Source of the DNA: Actinomycetes bacterium
GTDB taxonomy: Bacteria; Bacillota; Sulfobacillia; Sulfobacillales; JAIMBI01
Assembly (NCBI GenBank): GCA_023565505.1
Contig: JAIMBI010000022.1
Coordinates: forward strand, 1-57,734
Length of the DNA stretch: 57,734 bases
Reading direction: 5' to 3'
The position numbers and the translations under genes are program-made. Under the pieces are notes generated by a model. It saw only the letters and a list, made by a program, of their open reading frames with translations. It was not told the DNA's origin and did no database searches. Below are positions 8,155-17,078 of this stretch, piece after piece. Positions within the stretch are counted from its first letter, which is position 1. The number at the start of each line of letters is the position of its first letter.

Positions 8155-9783
8155 TCAGATCGCCTCCTCGGCGTCATCGGGCGCACGGACCGTCGCCAGT
8201 CCCCAAGCATCCGCCCCGCCTTCCCAGAGACCGTCGGGACGCCGGCGGATGCCCACCGGGCTGGCATACCCCGGGTTCGCCAAGGCGGGAGCGCGCCAAC
8301 GAGCGGGCACGCCGGTGGCGCGGACCACGTCCGCCAGGTCTCGGCCCCACCGGGGATCCACCAGCACGGGCACCACGCTCGTCTCGACCCGCGGGTGGTC
8401 CACCGCGGCCTGCATGTCCCGACCCTCGCGCAGGACCTGCCAGAGGATCTGAGGCACGGCGCTGATGATCCGGCGGCCGCCCGACGCACCGACCAGCACG
8501 GCCAACCGGTCCTCCGCGACGGCCAACGCCGGCGCCATGTTGGCGAGGGGACGCACCCCCGGCGCCAGCGAGTTCGGTCGACCGGGCACCGGATCGAACC
8601 ACATGATGCCGTTGTTGAGGAGCATCCCGAGGTCCGGAACCACCAGCCGCGACCCCCACACCGACAGGAGGGTGAGGTTCATGCTGACCCCGTTGCCCGC
8701 CGCATCAACCACCACCAGGTGGGTCGTGGAATCCGGCGGGCGCGCACCGGGACCTTCCGCTCGGGGGGCCTCCCGGACGCGGCGAGCCACCGCCTCGGCC
8801 GACAGCATGTCGGGGGGCGTGCCAGCATGCCCCAGGAGAGCCAGGCGGTCTTCGAACGCGAGCCGCCCCGCCCGGACCCAGCGTACCAGGGCGTCGCTCT
8901 CTCCCTCGGCCTCCAGCGCCTGGGCCAGGAGCAGCATGTGGGCCATGGTCGGTCCTCCGTTGAGGCCGTCCGGCAGGTACACCGTGGCGCCTCCGACGGG
9001 GACGGCGAGGGGGCGCGTGGAGATCCGCACGGTGTAGCGCGCCAGGTCCTCCTTGTCGAGCCACCCGCCCTGCTCACGGACGAAGGCCGCGACGCGCTCC
9101 CCCAACGGGCCGGCGTAAAGGGCCCGAGCCCCCTCGCGGGCGATGACGCGCAGGGTTTCGGCCAAGCGGGGAAACCGCACCGTCGTGCCGGGGACATCCG
9201 TCAGGGAGTACTGCGGCAGTCGCCCTCCCGGCAGATAGGTGGCACGCGTCGTCGGGTACTCCTCGAGCTCCGCCTGGTGCGCCACCAGGTGGAGCACCAT
9301 CTGCCAGTCCACCGGCCACCCATCCTCCGCAAGACGCACGGCGGGTTCGACCAGTCGCGCCCACGGCCAGGACGCTCCGTGGCGGTAGAGGGCCTCGAGC
9401 AGGGCCACGGCCGACGGCACAGCCACGCTGGTGGCCCCCTTGACGTTCAACCCGCCGGCCACCCGAGGCCACCCGAACAGGTCGTCGTCGACACCGCCGG
9501 GTTCCACGACGAAGCGCGCCGGGTCCAGGGCGCCGGGACTGACCGGCCCGCCGTCGAAGACGGTGACGGCCCCCTCGCGGTACGCCAGGGCCAGTCCGAC
9601 CCCCCCGATCCCGCTCATGTACGGCTCGACCACGCCCACCGCAAAACCGGTGGCCACGGCCGCGTCGAACGCGTTGCCGCCTTCGCGCAGCACGGCGGCC
9701 CCCACGGCTGCCGCCAACGGATGCTTGGCCACCACCAGGCCCCGGGCACTAGCCACCGGGGTTTTGACAAGTCCGCCGGTCAC
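8155..9783 (-). CDS. ggt: gamma-glutamyltransferase (Ntn-hydrolase)
   Basis: 542 aa, close to the usual length. GTG start with GGGGAGG 7 nt upstream. The large-subunit N-terminus has LREGGNAFDAAVATGFAVGV and the GIGG loop. The autoprocessing site lies in DSTTHLVVVD; Thr353 should become the N-terminal nucleophile after self-cleavage. Small-subunit signatures are LLNNGIMWFDP, PNSLAPGVRPLANMAP and GASGGRRII. It hydrolyses or transfers gamma-glutamyl groups from glutathione or similar compounds. No signal peptide is evident, so this copy is probably cytoplasmic, like many archaeal and Firmicute acylase/GGT homologues; a related amide hydrolase such as a cephalosporin-acylase homologue is the main alternative. 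Confidence 0.93.
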   Translation of the reverse strand: MTGGLVKTPVASARGLVVAKHPLAAAVGAAVLREGGNAFDAAVATGFAVGVVEPYMSGIGGVGLALAYREGAVTVFDGGPVSPGALDPARFVVEPGGVDDDLFGWPRVAGGLNVKGATSVAVPSAVALLEALYRHGASWPWARLVEPAVRLAEDGWPVDWQMVLHLVAHQAELEEYPTTRATYLPGGRLPQYSLTDVPGTTVRFPRLAETLRVIAREGARALYAGPLGERVAAFVREQGGWLDKEDLARYTVRISTRPLAVPVGGATVYLPDGLNGGPTMAHMLLLAQALEAEGESDALVRWVRAGRLAFEDRLALLGHAGTPPDMLSAEAVARRVREAPRAEGPGARPPDSTTHLVVVDAAGNGVSMNLTLLSVWGSRLVVPDLGMLLNNGIMWFDPVPGRPNSLAPGVRPLANMAPALAVAEDRLAVLVGASGGRRIISAVPQILWQVLREGRDMQAAVDHPRVETSVVPVLVDPRWGRDLADVVRATGVPARWRAPALANPGYASPVGIRRRPDGLWEGGADAWGLATVRAPDDAEEAI

Positions 9784-9835
9784 ATCCCGACCTCCCCATC
9801 CCCGTCACGTGCCGGCGCGGTCGCAGGATTGCGCG

Positions 9836-10102
9836 CTAAGACGCCTGCTCGCGCGGGTCCTCCAGACGGACGCGCACCGATCCCCCCACCCGCTTGGCGA
9901 GAGCGTTCGCGAACAAGGCTTCCAACGACTCGCGGGGCAGGAGGCACTCCTCACAGGTCTCCGGACCCGTCACGAGGCGGATGTGCACGGTCTCCGGCCC
10001 CACATCGACCACCTCGAGATCCGCGCCGTCCGCCTGGAATCCCGGCCGGAACCCTTCGATGACATCCTTGACGACCTCGGCCAACGTCCCCTCTCCGTTC
10101 AT
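9836..10102 (-). CDS. small NifU C-terminal-domain-like protein
   Basis: 88 aa with a clear ATG and GGGAGG 4 nt upstream. The order helix (TLAEVVKDVIEGF), QADGADLEVVDVGPETVHIRL, CEEC, then a second helix resembles the NifU/Nfu C-terminal scaffold domain (dGGdvel...CxxC). The two cysteines could bind an Fe-S cluster between two monomers. Unlike canonical Nfu, the cysteine pair sits in an acidic CEEC context and the usual small residues around it are replaced, so delivery of clusters is uncertain. First gene of the leftward NifU-like/ggt/esterase group. Confidence 0.6.
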   Translation of the reverse strand: MNGEGTLAEVVKDVIEGFRPGFQADGADLEVVDVGPETVHIRLVTGPETCEECLLPRESLEALFANALAKRVGGSVRVRLEDPREQAS

Positions 10103-10142
10103 GGATCCTCCCCCTTGCGTCGGCGTTGCCTTGCATTCTCCA

Positions 10143-10151
10143 ATCATATCA
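10143..10151 (-). promoter_or_regulatory. candidate extended -10 for the NifU-like/ggt/esterase group
   Basis: On the minus strand TGATATGAT (TGn plus TATGAT, 5 of 6 to consensus) lies ~40 nt before the NifU-like start. No good -35 is seen, as is common with extended -10 promoters. Confidence 0.4.
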
Positions 10152-10913
10152 ATTCGGGCGCCTGCCGGGGTCGACGGCCCTTCCGGGCGGGTGTGCCTCA
10201 CGATTTGTGATGTGATCCAGGGGCTGGCTGGCCCCCAACGCCTTCCAGCGCTCCAACCGACGCCACGGGCGGAGCAGGGCGACGGCTTGGGCGCCGGCAA
10301 AGGAAGGCGACCCATGACCCTGCCGGCCTGTGCCGCCGGGGTTGGGCGATCCAGCCGAGGCCGGCGGTGTCGCCGTCTTTCGGGATGGCCGCAGGGTCGC
10401 CGCCACCGGCGACCTCGGGACCTTCCTCGGGCGCTGGGCCCGGCGGCGCCCGACACCGAGCGCGTCGCCGCACTCGCAGCCACGGCCTCGGGGCCGTCTC
10501 GCCCACGTCGGTGCCGGCCTGGCCGGTCGCGTACGTCTGCTCGCCGTGGGCCACCCGGCCCGGGGAGCCCGTCGCGCATCACACGCCTTGGGCCCAGGAC
10601 GCGGCGCGGCTCGCCTACGACAAAGGATTCTGCCTCCTCGCGTCGCAGCTGTACGCGCCGCCATGGCCCGACGCGGACCCCGCGGAGCGCACGGCCGGGG
10701 CTTTCAGCAGAGCCTCGCCCAGCTCCGCGGCGCCGTCGCCGTCCACGTGTTCACCTCCGACGGCCGCCCGAGTCCTGGGATGGCCGTACAGCTCGACCGA
10801 GCCGTCGCCGACGACCTACCCCTCCGCCCCGTGACCTACGCGGCAGTCGCCGCCAACGCCGGCCGACTTCGGGGCTGGGCGGAACGTGATCTCGTACCCG
10901 CCCCGTCAAGACC
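10152..10913 (+). other. degenerate coding remnants, no intact gene
   Basis: No open frame here looks intact, but protein-like stretches occur in different plus-strand frames one after another, as expected of an old frameshifted gene: VAVFRDGRRVAATGDLGTF near 10360-10430, WAQDAARLAYDKGFCLLASQ near 10590-10650, and AVAVHVFTSDGRPSPGMAVQ near 10735-10795. I do not recognise the family. The stretch runs directly into the DUF932-like remnant, so both may belong to one decayed phage- or plasmid-derived insertion. Confidence 0.4.
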
Positions 10914-11439
10914 ATGTTCTACACCGCCCCCTGGCACCGCCTCGGGGCACACGTGCCCGACACCCCGGACTCCGAGGCCGCCCTGACGGCCGCGAGTCTA
11001 GCCTGGGCCGTGGAGAGCCAGCCGGTCTACCCGGCCGACGATCGCCGTCCCCGGCTACCGCGTCAACCGCCGCGTCATGGCTGGAGCCGTCCGGGCGTCG
11101 TGGCGGACGCCTCCCGGGTCGTCCCGAACCGGGAGGCATTCGCGCTCGCCGCACTCCTGGGCGAATCGCCCGCTTTACGACGGCCCCCAAGCCTCGCCGA
11201 TGGTCGGGCTCGCCCTCACGGCCGGGTATCGGAAGGCCCTCCCGGGCTGTGGCCGACGGTGCGTGGGTGCCGCCGCCCGTGCCGGGCCAGGCAGAGCGGC
11301 CGACCCCGGCGGCGTGCTGGCAGACCCTGTGCGCTGTCTTCGACCGGGCGGTCGGTGGTGGTCGCCAAGGCGGGCGGCGGTCAACGCCATGGACTGGATC
11401 GCGAGCCACCGGGCCACCGACGAGTGGCACCGCCGGTGA
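10914..11439 (+). pseudogene. DUF932 (phage/plasmid-like protein) remnant
   Basis: The N-terminus, APWHRLGAHVPDTPDSEAAL then LAWAVESQPVY, fits the start of DUF932/TIGR03299 proteins (pattern WHgLG...eAl...aglDW.Ve..p). The match then jumps between two frames: VPGYRVNRRV, RVVPNREAFALAALLGES, LYDGPQASPMVG and finally VNAMDWIASHRATDEW. At least three frameshifts are needed to join them, and the remnant is shorter than the usual ~300-350 aa. DUF932 genes usually travel on plasmids and phages; their function is unknown. The decay indicates a dead mobile-element cargo gene. Family assignment rests on motif recall only. Confidence 0.5.
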
Positions 11440-12136
11440 GGGCAACGCCGCGTCGACAAGTGTCCGTGTCGCACGGTGCCTATGGATGCAGCCGACGGCG
11501 GGGGGGTACCACCTCTTTCCCTTGGCGGCGTTCCATTACGGCACCGTCACGATGGGACCCCGAACCGGAACACCCACTGAGGGGCCAGTCGAACACCGAG
11601 ACCGGGGCGTGAGGCAGTTTCCGCGGTTGACGCGCAGGTGTAGCACTGGTACCCCACAAGAGCAGCTGCGTGGGGCTGTAGCCGCCACGTCCACCTCCAC
11701 AGCGCCCCGCGGGGCGCGCGAGACGAGGTCCGCCCCACCCCCAAGCTGGCGGTCTGATAGACGGCGCGGCCCTGTGTCCGAATCGCCAGGTAGAGCGGGG
11801 CGTTGCGATGGGCGACGTACGCCTGCCAGAGACCCTGGCGAGCGGCCGGCTGGTATCCCTAGTAGCCGGGTATGCGGAGCATCTCCTGCCCGGCTGGCGA
11901 GTCCGGGCAGCATCGACGACAGCCAAATGTTTTATGACTATTGTTGCAGCCGCGATTAAGAGATCCCGATCAATGGCCCGGGGTACGCCTTTCCGGCCAC
12001 GAAGCGGAGCAGGATTCATGCCGCGCCGCGGGGAACCATTCTGCGTCCCGGCCGGGGCCCGGCCGCCGGTTGGGGACGGTGGGATCGACCAACACTAGCC
12101 AGAATCGTCCGCGCCGAAGTGGAATGAGGAGGAGGA
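11440..12136. other. region without a recognisable gene
   Basis: About 700 bp with no convincing coding frame on either strand. It contains TAG-rich patches and an AT-rich island near 11925-11965 unlike the surrounding DNA. One minus-strand reading (AYVAHRNAPLYLAIRTQG, then GRAVYQT) looks protein-like but is broken. It is probably the tail of the decayed insertion. The esterase ribosome binding site (GAGGAGGA) is at the right end. Confidence 0.4.
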
Positions 12137-13078
12137 ATGCTGGTGCCCTTGCATCCCGATGCCGAGGCATATCTCCGGGTCGCCGCGGCGGAACCGCCCG
12201 TCTACACGCTGACCCCCGCCGAAGCGCGCGCCTTCCGGGCGGCACGTGTCGCGGCGACGCCCCGCAACCCGGAGCCGGTCGGCCGGGTTGACACCCTGAC
12301 CATCCCCGGACCCAACGGGCCGATCGGCCTCAGGGTGTACCGACCCGACGCGTCCGGACCGCATCCGGTGATGGTGTACTTCCACGGCGGGGGGTTCGTC
12401 GTCGGAAACCTGGACCAAGTGGACTCGGTTGCCCGGATGATGACCAACGCCGTGCCCGCCGTGGTGGTCTCGGTGGACTACCACCTGGCACCGGAGCACC
12501 CCTTCCCCGAGCCGGTCGAGGACGCCTACGCCGCTTTGGCGTGGGCCGGCGCCGAAGCGACGCGCTTCGGGGGCGACCCGGATCGGTTGGTGGTGGCGGG
12601 GGACAGTGCCGGCGGCACGCTGGCCATCGTCTCGGCCTACGCCGCGGCCGACCGGGGGGGACCGCCGGTCCGGGCGGCCGTGCTTGTCTACCCGGTCTGC
12701 CAGTATCGCTTTGACACACCGTCGTATCAGAGCTTCGCCGAGGGCTACGGGCTGACCCGCGCCGCGATGCAGTGGTATTGGAAGCAATACCTACGACGTC
12801 CGGAAGACGGCCGAAACCCCTACGCGGCGCCGCTGGAGCGGGAGAATCTCGTCGGCTTCCCCCCGGCTCTGGTGATCCTGGCCGAATACGACCCGCTGCG
12901 GGACGAGGGCGAACAGTTCGCCGCCCGTCTCCGCCAATCCGGCGTGCCGGTCTCGGTCTGGCGCGCCCCCGGCATGGTGCACGGCTTCTTCAGCCAGGAA
13001 TGGGCGCCGGAGTCCCGGCGGGAGGCCGTGCGGCGCGTGGCCGCCCACCTCCAGGACGTGTTGGGGCGGACCCGTTAG
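12137..13078 (+). CDS. HSL-family (alpha/beta hydrolase fold-3) esterase/lipase
   Basis: 313 aa with ATG start and GAGGAGGA immediately upstream. The hormone-sensitive-lipase signature is complete: oxyanion motif YFHGGGFVVG, nucleophile GDSAGG, catalytic Asp in EYDPLRDEGEQFA and His in GMVHGF. Length and the N-terminal cap helices match bacterial type IV esterases acting on short acyl esters. There is no signal peptide. It is a lone gene surrounded by decayed sequence, with its own hairpin at the stop codon and a small convergent membrane-protein gene downstream. Confidence 0.92.
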   Translation: MLVPLHPDAEAYLRVAAAEPPVYTLTPAEARAFRAARVAATPRNPEPVGRVDTLTIPGPNGPIGLRVYRPDASGPHPVMVYFHGGGFVVGNLDQVDSVARMMTNAVPAVVVSVDYHLAPEHPFPEPVEDAYAALAWAGAEATRFGGDPDRLVVAGDSAGGTLAIVSAYAAADRGGPPVRAAVLVYPVCQYRFDTPSYQSFAEGYGLTRAAMQWYWKQYLRRPEDGRNPYAAPLERENLVGFPPALVILAEYDPLRDEGEQFAARLRQSGVPVSVWRAPGMVHGFFSQEWAPESRREAVRRVAAHLQDVLGRTR

Positions 13079-13089
13079 GCGGGTCCGCC
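13065..13089 (+). terminator. hairpin spanning the esterase stop codon
   Basis: Perfect 9-bp stem GGCGGACCC/GGGTCCGCC with a 7-nt loop that contains the TAG stop. A second, longer-loop pairing of GGGTCCG with CGGACCC (13107-13113) is possible. No T run follows. Confidence 0.45.
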
Positions 13090-13098
13090 GGGGCGTCC

Positions 13099-13395
13099 TC
13101 AGCGGTCGGACCCGGCGCGCCGGCCGGTCAAGACCACCCAAGCCGGACGGCCCCGGGTCGTCCGCACCGCCCGGGTGCGGTGGGCCCCACGCGGCGCGCG
13201 CCCGCCTCCACGGCGTTGCCCGGTCGCGCGGTCCCACGCTTCGCGCAACATGAGATCCAGGTGGACGACGTATGTGGCCATCCAGAACGCCGCCGCCATC
13301 GTCAAGGCCGGCCCCGGTCCCGCGTTCCAGCCGGGCGGCAGGAGGGCCCAACGGCCCACGGTCCCGAGCACCCCAAGCCCATCGTGCCATACCAT
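13099..13395 (-). CDS. small hypothetical membrane protein
   Basis: 98 aa from the ATG at 13395, chosen for GGGAGGAG 10 nt upstream. Two hydrophobic stretches, near residues 5-22 and 29-48 (ALTMAAAFWMATYVVHLDLM), are followed by a very basic, Arg/Gly-rich tail that would stay in the cytoplasm. No family recognised. It converges on the esterase gene with 20 nt between stops. A good ribosome binding site and a membrane-like N-terminus favour a real gene, but the tail is low-complexity. Confidence 0.5.
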   Translation of the reverse strand: MVWHDGLGVLGTVGRWALLPPGWNAGPGPALTMAAAFWMATYVVHLDLMLREAWDRATGQRRGGGRAPRGAHRTRAVRTTRGRPAWVVLTGRRAGSDR

Positions 13396-13510
13396 GGTCC
13401 GTTCGCTCCTCCCGAATGGTTCTGCCTCCAGCCTACCCGGTCGCCGAGCCATCCGAGAAATACCAACTCCCCATGCCGACCATAGCCAACGACTATTCGT
13501 AAGACTCGAC

Positions 13511-13522
13511 TAGGATATCCTA
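13511..13522. promoter_or_regulatory. 12-bp perfect palindrome upstream of VOC pseudogene
   Basis: TAGGATATCCTA lies in an AT-richer gap between the divergent small membrane-protein gene and the VOC remnant. Its position and symmetry suit a regulator site, but no partner copy was found in the window. Confidence 0.3.
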
Positions 13523-13593
13523 ACTGTCGGGTATTTCGTGTTGTTTTGGCGGCTGAACAGGTTCGCGGGGCTTCAGGCGGAGGCACGAGGGAT

Positions 13594-14134
13594 GTGGCGA
13601 GCTTCGCGCGCCCGGGCCATGTCGGTCCACGTCGACGACTTGGAGCGAGCCAAAGGCTTTTACCGGGACGTGCTGGGCCTGACCGTCACCGACGAGGACC
13701 CGGCCAGGGCATGGTCTTCCTCAGTGCACGGCCCGAGCCGGAACACCACGAGCTGGTGGTTTGCGCCGGGCGGACGGTTCCGCCCGGCATGCTTGGGCTT
13801 CAGCAGATCGCTTTCCGCTGCGAGGCTCTGGAGGATGTCATCGGGTTTTACCGGCGACTCCGGGATGTCGGGGTCCGCATCGACATGGTGGTCTCCCACG
13901 GCAACGCCATCGGGGTCTACTTCTACGACCCCGAAGGGACCCGCGTGGAGGTCTACCGGGCCACGGGTCTGGCGGCGCACCAACCCTATCTCGAAGCCGT
14001 GGACCTGGACCAGGCCCCCGACGTCGTCTTCCGCCGCATGGGCGGCCTCCGTCGCCGCCCGTGCGGTCAGCAGCTACGCCGATTCCCGGTTCCTCGCCGC
14101 GCAGGACCTCGCCCCCCGGGACCCGGTCGGGTGA
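13594..14134 (+). pseudogene. VOC superfamily (glyoxalase/extradiol dioxygenase-like) protein, frameshifted
   Basis: A GTG with GGAGG 10 nt upstream starts VASFARPGHVG in one frame. The next element, VHVDDLERAKGFYRDVLGLT, is in the second frame. From ~13708 the sequence returns to the first frame with GMVFLSARPEPEHHELVV and continues through FYDPEGTRVEVYRATG. Adding one G to the run at 13706-13709 would give DPARGMVFLSARPEP, the normal family reading. A third shift near 14040 may lead to the TGA at 14134. VOC metal ligands (His near GHV, His in EHHELV, Glu in VEVYR) are all still readable, so decay is recent or the shifts are sequence errors. Confidence 0.65.
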
Positions 14135-14203
14135 CCCCCACCGCAGGACGCGGCCGCCTACGTGGCGGCGCGTCCCCGGGGGCTCTTCCCGGCGCCCGCC
14201 GGC

Positions 14204-14686
14204 CTAGCCGGCTCGGGGCCGGCCCCACCACTGCGGGACGCGCCGCCGATATAACGCGTAGGCGGACCCGAATCGCCGCTCGAGGTAGGCTTCCTCGGGC
14301 GCGGCGACATCCCGGGCCACCACGGCCAGTACGATGGGCAGGAGGACCAATGGTCCCGCCGCCCGCAGCACGATCCCCGCCCCCAAGTAGGTCAGCGCGA
14401 GGGCGACGTACTGCGGGTGCCGGCTGTAGCGGTAGGGTCCGTCGGTAACCAGCCGGCGGACCGGTCGGGGCGGATCCGGCGAAGTCCCCGCCCGACGGAA
14501 CGCCCCGAGGGCCCAGGCCGCCAGGACAGCCCCGGCCGCCAGACACAACCCGCCGAGGCCCCAAGTCGCGGGGTCCGACGGAATCCGCCACGGAATCAGG
14601 CGGTCGACCCCCCATCCGAGGGCGAAGCCGACCGCGTACGCCACGGGCGCGGGAAACCACACCTGCGCGTGATCCTCCTCCGCCAC
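14204..14686 (-). CDS. isoprenylcysteine carboxyl methyltransferase (ICMT/PEMT)-family membrane protein
   Basis: 160 aa from the GTG at 14686 (GGGGAGGAG 3 nt upstream). About four membrane segments. The family core is clear: DGPYRYSRHPQYVAL, then a hydrophobic pair, then EEAYLERRFGSAYALYRRRVPQWW. In characterised members this C-terminal region binds S-adenosylmethionine at the membrane face and methylates lipids or prenylated proteins. Bacterial homologues are mostly of unknown substrate. It is a single gene followed downstream by the end of the VOC remnant. Confidence 0.82.
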   Translation of the reverse strand: MAEEDHAQVWFPAPVAYAVGFALGWGVDRLIPWRIPSDPATWGLGGLCLAAGAVLAAWALGAFRRAGTSPDPPRPVRRLVTDGPYRYSRHPQYVALALTYLGAGIVLRAAGPLVLLPIVLAVVARDVAAPEEAYLERRFGSAYALYRRRVPQWWGRPRAG

Positions 14687-15126
14687 GGTCTCCTCCCCCG
14701 GTCCTTGTCCGCTTGGGCCCCGGCTCCCGACCCCGGGCCGCGACCGCCACCGGCGGACCTCCGACCGCACCTCCACCCTTCCGCTCGGCCCGGTCACGGC
14801 GGACGTCCCCCAAGCGGCCCGGGTGAGACCGTAACCCCGCCGACGACGCTGTCCCCTTGCTTTCATTGAAGCCCAGATGAAGCCCAGACACCGCGCCACC
14901 GTCCGCCGGCGGCCCCCGGGGTCCGAGGACCCTGGACGGCAGGTCCGAAAGTCCCCGGGCCCAGATCCGATGGTCCCGCCCCGGGGGAACGACGGGGCCT
15001 ACAGAATCCGGCCGGTGTTCCGTGGGGGCGGCACGGTCCGCGCGGCTACCCTCGGGGGTGAGACCGGCCCGCCGTCCGGAGTCGCTCGGCCGGGCTACGG
15101 CGGTCCATCCGTGGGAGGGACACATC
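14687..15126. other. intergenic region, no gene seen
   Basis: 440 bp between the divergent methyltransferase and cupredoxin genes. Long shadow frames exist on both strands, but none has a ribosome binding site or a family motif. The right end carries the cupredoxin ribosome binding site (GGGAGGG, 15113-15119). No clear promoter elements. Confidence 0.4.
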
Positions 15127-15741
15127 ATGAAGCCGATGACGGTTGCGCGCACCAAGGTCCTCGCAGGCGTCGGCGTCGCCGCGTTGGCGGCCGTCGGCCT
15201 GGCCGGCTGCGGAGGCTCCGGCCAGCAAGCGGCCAGCCCGCCGCCCAAGCCCGCGGCGGCCACCCAACCCGCTCAATCGTCGGTGGCCCACGTGGCCATG
15301 ACGATCAAGACCGGGAAGATGATCGGTAAGCCCGGCTGGCCCCAGTACAGCAACGCGTCCTGGACGGTCAAGAAGGGGCAGACCGTGGTGTTGACCATCA
15401 CGTCGTACGACGACGGCAACGCCCCGCTGCCCAACGGGTCGCCGTTCACCCAGGTGCAGGGCACCGTCGGCGGCACCGAGCTGGTCAACGGGTCGCCGGT
15501 CAGCTCCGTGGCCAACCAGGACGTCGCCCACACCTTCACCGTGCCGGGTCTCGGGCTGAACGTGGTCATCCCGGCCGCGCCGAAGGGCGGCACCGTCACG
15601 GTCCAGGCGACGTTCAAGGCCGACAAGGCGGGCACGTTCAACTGGCAGTGCGAGGCCCCGTGCGGCACCGGGTCCACCGGATGGGGCGGCCCCATGGCGA
15701 CCCCCGGCTACATGCAGGGCACGGTGACCGTCCAGTCGTAG
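15127..15741 (+). CDS. cupredoxin-like lipoprotein
   Basis: 204 aa; ATG with GGGAGGG 7 nt upstream. A lipoprotein signal peptide ends in the lipobox LAGC, followed by a Pro/Ala-rich linker, so it is anchored outside the membrane. The rest is a cupredoxin-like beta sandwich. Candidate copper ligands are the His in DVAHTFTVPG and the Cys and Met in CEAPCGTGSTGWGGPM. That loop resembles the CuA loop of cytochrome oxidase subunit II (C-x3-C-x3-H-x2-M), but the His is missing and the Met is displaced. It could be an electron carrier related to sulfocyanin, or a copper-storage protein. It sits next to heme A synthase, which supports a respiratory role. Confidence 0.75.
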   Translation: MKPMTVARTKVLAGVGVAALAAVGLAGCGGSGQQAASPPPKPAAATQPAQSSVAHVAMTIKTGKMIGKPGWPQYSNASWTVKKGQTVVLTITSYDDGNAPLPNGSPFTQVQGTVGGTELVNGSPVSSVANQDVAHTFTVPGLGLNVVIPAAPKGGTVTVQATFKADKAGTFNWQCEAPCGTGSTGWGGPMATPGYMQGTVTVQS

Positions 15742-15801
15742 GCCTCGCCATGGGCGGAACCGCCCGGATGGGGCGGAGCGAAGGATGGTCGTGAAGCACC
15801 G

Positions 15802-15838
15802 GGGCGACCGCCGCCGGCCGCGTGGGGGGCGGTCGCCC
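15802..15838. terminator. bidirectional terminator between cupredoxin and ctaA
   Basis: Perfect 11-bp stem GGGCGACCGCC/GGCGGTCGCCC with a 15-nt GC-rich loop, located between two converging genes. No T run on either strand. Confidence 0.55.
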
Positions 15839-15853
15839 TGCTGATCCCCGGAC

Positions 15854-16723
15854 TCACTCGGCGGCCGGTCGCCACGTGGCGGCGAGGGCGGCGGCGGCCG
15901 CCAGGGCGGCGGTGGTGACGCCCAGCACCTCGTGGACCCCGAGCAGGACGGGAGCGAGAGCGGTAGCCAGCACGGTTCCGCCGACCAACGCCTCCAACGC
16001 GAGCATGGCCGACGCCGCCCCGAGCCACCGGCGCCACCCCGCCGGGGATCGCGGGGACTTCCGCCACGCCTGGACCGCCGCGCCGAACGCGACGCCCACC
16101 GCCAGACCGTGCGCGAGGCCGGGCTGGGCCCCGCCGCCGCTCCACCCGAGAACGGTCGCACACGTCGCCAGCCCGTCGCAGGCTTGGCCGAGGTGGGCGG
16201 TGTAACTGCCGAGGAGCACGGCGGCGGCCAAGGCCCCGGCGGTGGTCCAGAGCCACGCACGGGGGCTCTCCGCCGGGCGGGCGACCCGATGGGGACGGAG
16301 GTAAAAGGCTATGGCGAGTGCGGCAACGAGGAGGGCGAGAGCCCCCAGGTCGTGGGCCGCAACCACGACCGGAGGCAGGCCGGTCGCGACGGTGAGGGCT
16401 CCCAGCCCCACCTGGGCCACCCAGACGCCGCCGACGACCCCCGCCAGCCGCCTCCCGGCCGCGTCGCCCGTCCGCCACACGGCACCGGCCCCCGCGGCCA
16501 GGAAGGCGGTCACGACCAAGGCCCCCATGCGGTGCGCCCATTCCAGGTCCGCCGCCAACCGGGGCGGCGGAGTCCAGGCTCCCAGGCAGGTGGGCCAAGC
16601 GGTCCCACAACCGGCCCCCGACCCGCTGGCGTTGACGATCGCGCCCAGGGCGACCAAGAGCCAGACCAGCCCGACGGTCACCCAGCCCAGGACGGCGCGC
16701 CAGGAACCCCCAACCGTTGTCAT
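15854..16723 (-). CDS. ctaA: heme A synthase (CtaA/COX15 family)
   Basis: 289 aa from the ATG at 16723; AAGGAGG is ~14 nt upstream, rather far. Eight hydrophobic segments in two homologous halves. Four likely heme-ligand histidines stand in the expected places: EWAHRMGAL, VVAAHDLGAL, PGLAHGLAVG and LGVHEVLGV. Two extracellular cysteine pairs (GCGTAWPTC and CDGLATC) match the Bacillus-type enzyme. It oxidises the C8 methyl of heme O to make heme A for aa3-type oxidases, so the organism likely respires oxygen. The partner ctaB is not in the window. It converges on the cupredoxin gene. Confidence 0.88.
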   Translation of the reverse strand: MTTVGGSWRAVLGWVTVGLVWLLVALGAIVNASGSGAGCGTAWPTCLGAWTPPPRLAADLEWAHRMGALVVTAFLAAGAGAVWRTGDAAGRRLAGVVGGVWVAQVGLGALTVATGLPPVVVAAHDLGALALLVAALAIAFYLRPHRVARPAESPRAWLWTTAGALAAAVLLGSYTAHLGQACDGLATCATVLGWSGGGAQPGLAHGLAVGVAFGAAVQAWRKSPRSPAGWRRWLGAASAMLALEALVGGTVLATALAPVLLGVHEVLGVTTAALAAAAALAATWRPAAE

Positions 16724-17078
16724 CGGGACCCGATCATCCTCCTTCCCGGCCGGCCCCGCGCCGGGCCATGCCGGGACGCGGAGCCGGGCGCACTCCCGTC
16801 CCACGCTAGCGACCCGCGACGGACCGCGCTACGGCCGTCCGACCCCGGCTGCGATGGGTCGTGGGGACCGTATGCGGCGGGGGTGCCGCCCGACGGCAGG
16901 GCCGCACGGCGGTCCTCCGACGGGAAGAACAGGGGCCACCGGATCCCCCGCGACGGGGACCGGAAGTCCCTCCCAGCCACGGTCCTCGGCGCCGATGCTG
17001 GAAGGCGACGGGGGTCGACGGCGCCGCGGAGCCGTCGATCCCCACCGCAGCGCTGTGCGGGGAGGAGACATCAGCCAC
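16724..17078. other. divergent intergenic region, no gene seen
   Basis: 355 bp between ctaA and the alcohol dehydrogenase cluster. No frame with a ribosome binding site or family motif. It ends with GGGGAGGAG (17059-17067), the alcohol dehydrogenase ribosome binding site. Promoters for both directions should lie here but none stands out. Confidence 0.4.
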
